From assembly GCA_023807065.1 (NCBI GenBank), contig JAJJLU010000344.1, positions 1 through 64,000 of the forward strand: a stretch of 64,000 nt of DNA, read 5' to 3'. Below the pieces are notes generated by a model, which was given only the letters and a program-made list of their open reading frames with translations, was not told the origin of the DNA and did no database searches. The DNA is from Isotricha intestinalis (lineage: Eukaryota > Ciliophora > Litostomatea > Vestibuliferida > Isotrichidae). The stretch's first letter is position 1. Every line of letters starts with the position of its first letter. The position numbers and the translations under genes were made by a program. Shown one piece after another: positions 60,902 to 64,000 of this stretch.

Positions 60902-61678
60902 TTAATCTTGTATTTTTCTTTGAACATGTAAAGAAGCAACTCCCCAAGACATCATTCTTCTAATTCCTTTTTTAATTTCCCATTTTTTTTTATTTAAAAA
61001 AGGTAAAGTTTTAGTAGTAGTAACAACAATACAACCTTTTTTAACTTCTTTATTAATTTTTTTTGATAATTTTTCCATTAAATCTTCAGTAAAACAAGTA
61101 CTATTTGCATAAATAAAAGAAGCTTTTGATAAATCTTCTTCTAAAAAATCACCATGTTTAAATAAAATATTAGGTAAATGTTTTTCTTTATTATCATCAA
61201 AATAATAATCAGGGAAAAAATCTTTATTTTTTTTATCATTAATATATTTAGGTAATTCTTTCATGTATTTTTTTTGAATTTCTAATGAAGTTTTATAAAT
61301 ACTTTCTAAATATTCAATTCCAATATATTGTTGAAAAGAATGACATAAAGCTGCTCCAAAAACTCCTCTTCCAATTCCACTTCCTAAATCATAGAAAATT
61401 CCTTCTTCATTTATATCAAAAATATTTTTAGTATATTCAAATATATATGCTATTGCTTTAAAATTTATTTCTCCATATACGAAAGACATTGAATCTAAAT
61501 TTTTTTTCATTCTTTCTTTCCCAGAATTTTTACCTGCTGTGTCTAATGTTGTTTCATTATAATATTTTGAAAATATATTTTCTAATGTTAAATATTTGTC
61601 ATTTAATGAAGATGATATATGAAGTGGATATTGTTCTTCTGGATCTGTTGGAGCAAAATATTCTTTTTTTTTTTCCAT
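60902..61678 (-). CDS. DOT1-like class I methyltransferase
   Basis: A 258-residue SAM-dependent methyltransferase of the DOT1 group, whose founding member methylates histone H3 Lys79. Motif I is IFYDLGSGIGRGVFGAALC, followed by YIGIEYLESI, both typical of DOT1. Then come HGDFLEEDLSKASFIYANSTCF (the NN/NxxF-like catalytic loop region), KEVKKGCIVVTTTK and the end WGVASLHVQRK. The protein is only the catalytic domain, much shorter than human DOT1L. Small DOT1-like proteins are numerous in protists and need not act on histones. Convergent with Xrn2, the stops being 106 bp apart. Confidence 0.86.
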   Translation of the reverse strand: MEKKKEYFAPTDPEEQYPLHISSSLNDKYLTLENIFSKYYNETTLDTAGKNSGKERMKKNLDSMSFVYGEINFKAIAYIFEYTKNIFDINEEGIFYDLGSGIGRGVFGAALCHSFQQYIGIEYLESIYKTSLEIQKKYMKELPKYINDKKNKDFFPDYYFDDNKEKHLPNILFKHGDFLEEDLSKASFIYANSTCFTEDLMEKLSKKINKEVKKGCIVVTTTKTLPFLNKKKWEIKKGIRRMMSWGVASLHVQRKIQD

Positions 61679-62057
61679 TTATTTTTTTTTAAATTATTTA
61701 AATCAATTTTTTATAATTTTTTTTAATTTCTCATTATTGGTAGCTATTATGTTATTTTTTTTTTCTTTATTTTTTGTCTCTTAATAAAATCTTTAATAAA
61801 TATGAGTAGAATTAATTAGAAAATTTTAATATAACGTTGAAATGTATAAAAAAAAAATCTGTAAACAAAAAGATTTCCTTAATTGAAGTTATTTTTAAAT
61901 ATAAAAAAAAGTAAATATTGTAAAATCCTTTATATTTTGAAAAAAGTTTTAATTGATAAATGAAGTTATTAAAGCGAGATTAAATAATATTTTAAACTAA
62001 AAATATTGATTTCCAATTATTTCATAATTAAAAATACAATTTATCATGTAATAATAT
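61679..62057. other. Intergenic region, 379 bp
   Basis: Between the DOT1-like gene start and the stop of the second HTH gene, both minus strand. A/T-rich with nothing recognised. Confidence 0.4.
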
Positions 62058-62444
62058 TTAAGAATATTTATTTCTTTTTAAAAATCTATAGCACCAACTT
62101 CTTAAAGCTTTTTGTGTTTTTTTCTGCATTTCGGGTTCAATTCTGCATAATTCACTAATAATTAAATTTGCATCAACATTAATATTTTTTTTCATACAAT
62201 CATCAATGAAATTTATTAAATATTTTTCATATATTAATGTCTTTGGCTTTGCTCCTCCTCCTGGAAGTCTAAATTTTTTTCCTTTATTTTCTATATTTTT
62301 TAATTGATTTCTTTGTTTAAACCATTCTCTTAAACTTTTCCTATCAATTCCAGTTAACTCTGAAACACTTTTTATCCCATTTTTTTCAGCAAATTCAATG
62401 CATCTTAATTTGTCTTCTATTGTATATTTTCTTATTTCTTTCAT
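62058..62444 (-). CDS. Pogo/CENP-B-type DNA-binding-domain protein, paralogue B
   Basis: A 128-residue paralogue of the protein at 56643-57020. It has the same layout: RKYTIEDKLRCIEFAEKNG and VSELTGIDRKSLREWF (first HTH), the linker FRLPGGGAKPK, and the second HTH ending LRSWCYRFLKRNKYS at the stop. The two proteins align over their full length without a large gap, have the same start (MRKYS / MKEIRKYT) and the same end. No DDE domain, inverted repeats or target duplications were seen around it. Two copies preserved in the same truncated form speak for selection as DNA-binding proteins. Confidence 0.83.
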   Translation of the reverse strand: MKEIRKYTIEDKLRCIEFAEKNGIKSVSELTGIDRKSLREWFKQRNQLKNIENKGKKFRLPGGGAKPKTLIYEKYLINFIDDCMKKNINVDANLIISELCRIEPEMQKKTQKALRSWCYRFLKRNKYS

Positions 62445-64000
62445 AAGATATTATATTTTTTATTTTTTTTATTTTTTGTTAATTATATATTAATTGATAA
62501 AAAATACCAGATAATGCCCCTTATCAATTTAATTTTTAAATTAATTTTTCAGAGATATTACTTTTTAATTTTTTGGAATTTTTTTTATTTTTTTTTTTTT
62601 GAAGATATAATCTTCAAAAAAATAAAGGGAATTTTTTGAAAATTTATAAAATATATTTTAAAAAATATGATTTATATTGAGTTAAAATCAAGGAAAATTT
62701 AAAAAAACCGAAGAAAATATCAATAATTCGAAAAAATATAATCATTGAGAAGTCGTATTCTTTATCATAAATAAATACAATATTATAATCATTAAAAAAA
62801 TTAATATTAATAATCTTAATATCAATATTATCATTAATAATTCTTATAAGATATGAAATGATAATTCATTATGAACTATAATATAATTATAGAGTAACAA
62901 ATATTTAATTAAAAATGTCTATTTTATCTATTAATATCTTCCATAATCACTGCATTCTTTAGGGAAAAAAAAAGACATTATAATATATTAAACTCTTAAC
63001 TTTTTAGAAATTATATTTTTTTTACCTTTTTTTATTTTCTTTTTTATTCCTTATTTTTAAGGAAAAGAAGTTATAGAAAAGAACATTGGTTTATCATTAT
63101 ATTATTAATACTTCCTTTCCTTGGAACAATTACCTTTTACTTATTATTTTTTATAAAATCTGTTTAAATATAAATGCTTTTTATTATGATGAAAATTCTT
63201 TAATTATTTTTATGTGTTTTTTTTCTTTATAAAATATTATTTTTTTAATTTAATTCCTCTTTATTTTATTTCATCATCATTGGATCATTTAATTTATCAG
63301 TTTTTATATTTTTTCTTATAGACTTATAATAAAAATTATTTTTATTAGTTAATTATTTTAAGTCAATAATTAAAAATTTATATTTTCTATGTTATACATA
63401 TATTTTTTTCATGTAAAAGAATAGTTCTAATTTTCTTGTTGAAACAATATAAAACTACTTATTTATTATATTTCAACATAATCATATTTAGATTAAATGA
63501 ATTTTATTATAGGCTTAGAATAAATGCATTATAATGGAATTTTGGTTGCCGAATATTTAGAGTGAATAATAAAGATTTTAGTAGATAATAATATTTGGAA
63601 AATTTTATATAGTAATTGAATTGTAAATTTTATGGATATTATTAATAAAAATTTGAAAGGGTGAAATAATGAAGATATCTCCAATTAAGTTAATGATTGG
63701 TTAATATTGGTTGTGGCTATTATTATAATATTAAAGAAAGTTATTATAATGAGAATGGCTTAGTTATTGATAAATATTCTTCAATTTTATGAATAATATA
63801 ATTTATACTTTTATTTTTATATATTTTAATTATTATCGTGAAATTGAAGACAGAGAATGTAATTTGTTATAATGCTATAAGAGAAAGTTTTATTGGTTTA
63901 TGAAGAAATTGACTCCATTAGTATTGAAATCTTAGAATTTATAAATTATAAATTTCTGAATCAGAATTTAAAAATAAATTAGAAGTTGAAAGAGAGAAAA
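62445..64000. other. Gene-poor right end, possibly with a decayed gene after 63540
   Basis: About 1.55 kb with no intact reading frame. From ~63540 to the edge the G content rises and short open pieces with coding-like composition appear on the plus strand in changing frames. Examples are NIKESYYNENGLVIDKYSS around 63720-63785 and EFKNKLEVEREK running to the edge. These could be remains of a gene or the first part of one beyond the edge. No start could be assigned. Confidence 0.3.

Noticed and set aside
56643..62444. The two HTH genes and the DNA between them as one composite transposon
   Set aside because: Both copies lie in the same direction, but the 5 kb between them holds Xrn2, a DOT1-like gene and other host genes. 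I saw no matching terminal repeats.
1..64000. tRNA, rRNA, CRISPR arrays, telomere repeats
   Set aside because: I looked for B-box-like GTTCGA contexts, GC-rich islands, regularly spaced repeats and G/C-rich tandem repeats. The few TTCGA occurrences lie in coding DNA or without a partner A-box, and no arrays were found.

Overview
This is nuclear DNA of a protist with a very AT-rich genome. About 34 protein genes fill 64 kb, most of them uninterrupted by introns, and the gaps are made of A/T runs. The organism almost certainly has cilia: the window encodes IFT38/CLUAP1, nephrocystin-4, a DRC9/DRC10-like dynein-regulatory-complex protein and several coiled-coil proteins of axoneme or basal-body type. 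Two proteins share a domain I know only from ciliate genomes. The code used is the standard one: TAA ends nearly all genes, TAG ends two (the WD40 protein and the Rab), TGA ends at least one, and glutamine is CAA/CAG. The three introns I could prove are 26, 30 and 34 nt. A ciliate with the standard code and minute introns fits a trichostome litostome such as the rumen ciliates better than Stentor, whose introns are 15-16 nt. The taxon is my inference, not something the sequence states.

Layout. 0-13 kb: a PP2C phosphatase running off the left edge, a pepsin-fold membrane protein without catalytic aspartates, an inositol polyphosphate kinase, a three-exon IQ-motif protein, a multi-pass membrane protein, the DRC9/10-like gene facing two-exon IFT38, and a small Gly/Tyr-rich protein. 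12-18 kb: WD40 protein, degenerate small GTPase, ubiquitin-conjugating enzyme with a UBA domain, MFS transporter, and small structural proteins. 18-31 kb: GAPR-1-like CAP protein, PB1-like/coiled-coil/ZZ protein directly followed by a Rab, a ciliate-specific cytoskeletal-type protein, an EF-hand protein and further coiled coils, with several 1-kb gene-free gaps. 31-43 kb: a DUSP/MYND ubiquitin protease, nephrocystin-4, a Nop15/NIFK-like RRM protein and a TMBIM channel. 43-64 kb: an orphan C-terminal half of a Has1/DDX18 helicase, a second member of the ciliate-specific family, an acyltransferase, an Hsp70 with a very long tail, an SLC35F6-like transporter, Xrn2/Rat1, a DOT1-like methyltransferase and two paralogous DNA-binding-domain-only genes of pogo/CENP-B type.

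How genes work together. Many are housekeeping genes: ubiquitin system (E2, USP), ribosome and RNA processing (Xrn2, NIFK, possible NOPCHAP1-like factor), trafficking (Rab) and cilia. No operon, CRISPR array, rRNA, tRNA, telomere or intact transposon was seen. Divergent gene pairs are often only 68-160 bp apart, so their promoters must be compact and probably shared.

The most interesting items are proteins that keep a fold but have lost catalysis (pepsin-like, GTPase, helicase half), the Hsp70 whose tail appears to end in a decayed J-domain, the two domesticated transposase DNA-binding domains, and two introns in one gene with matching splice surroundings.
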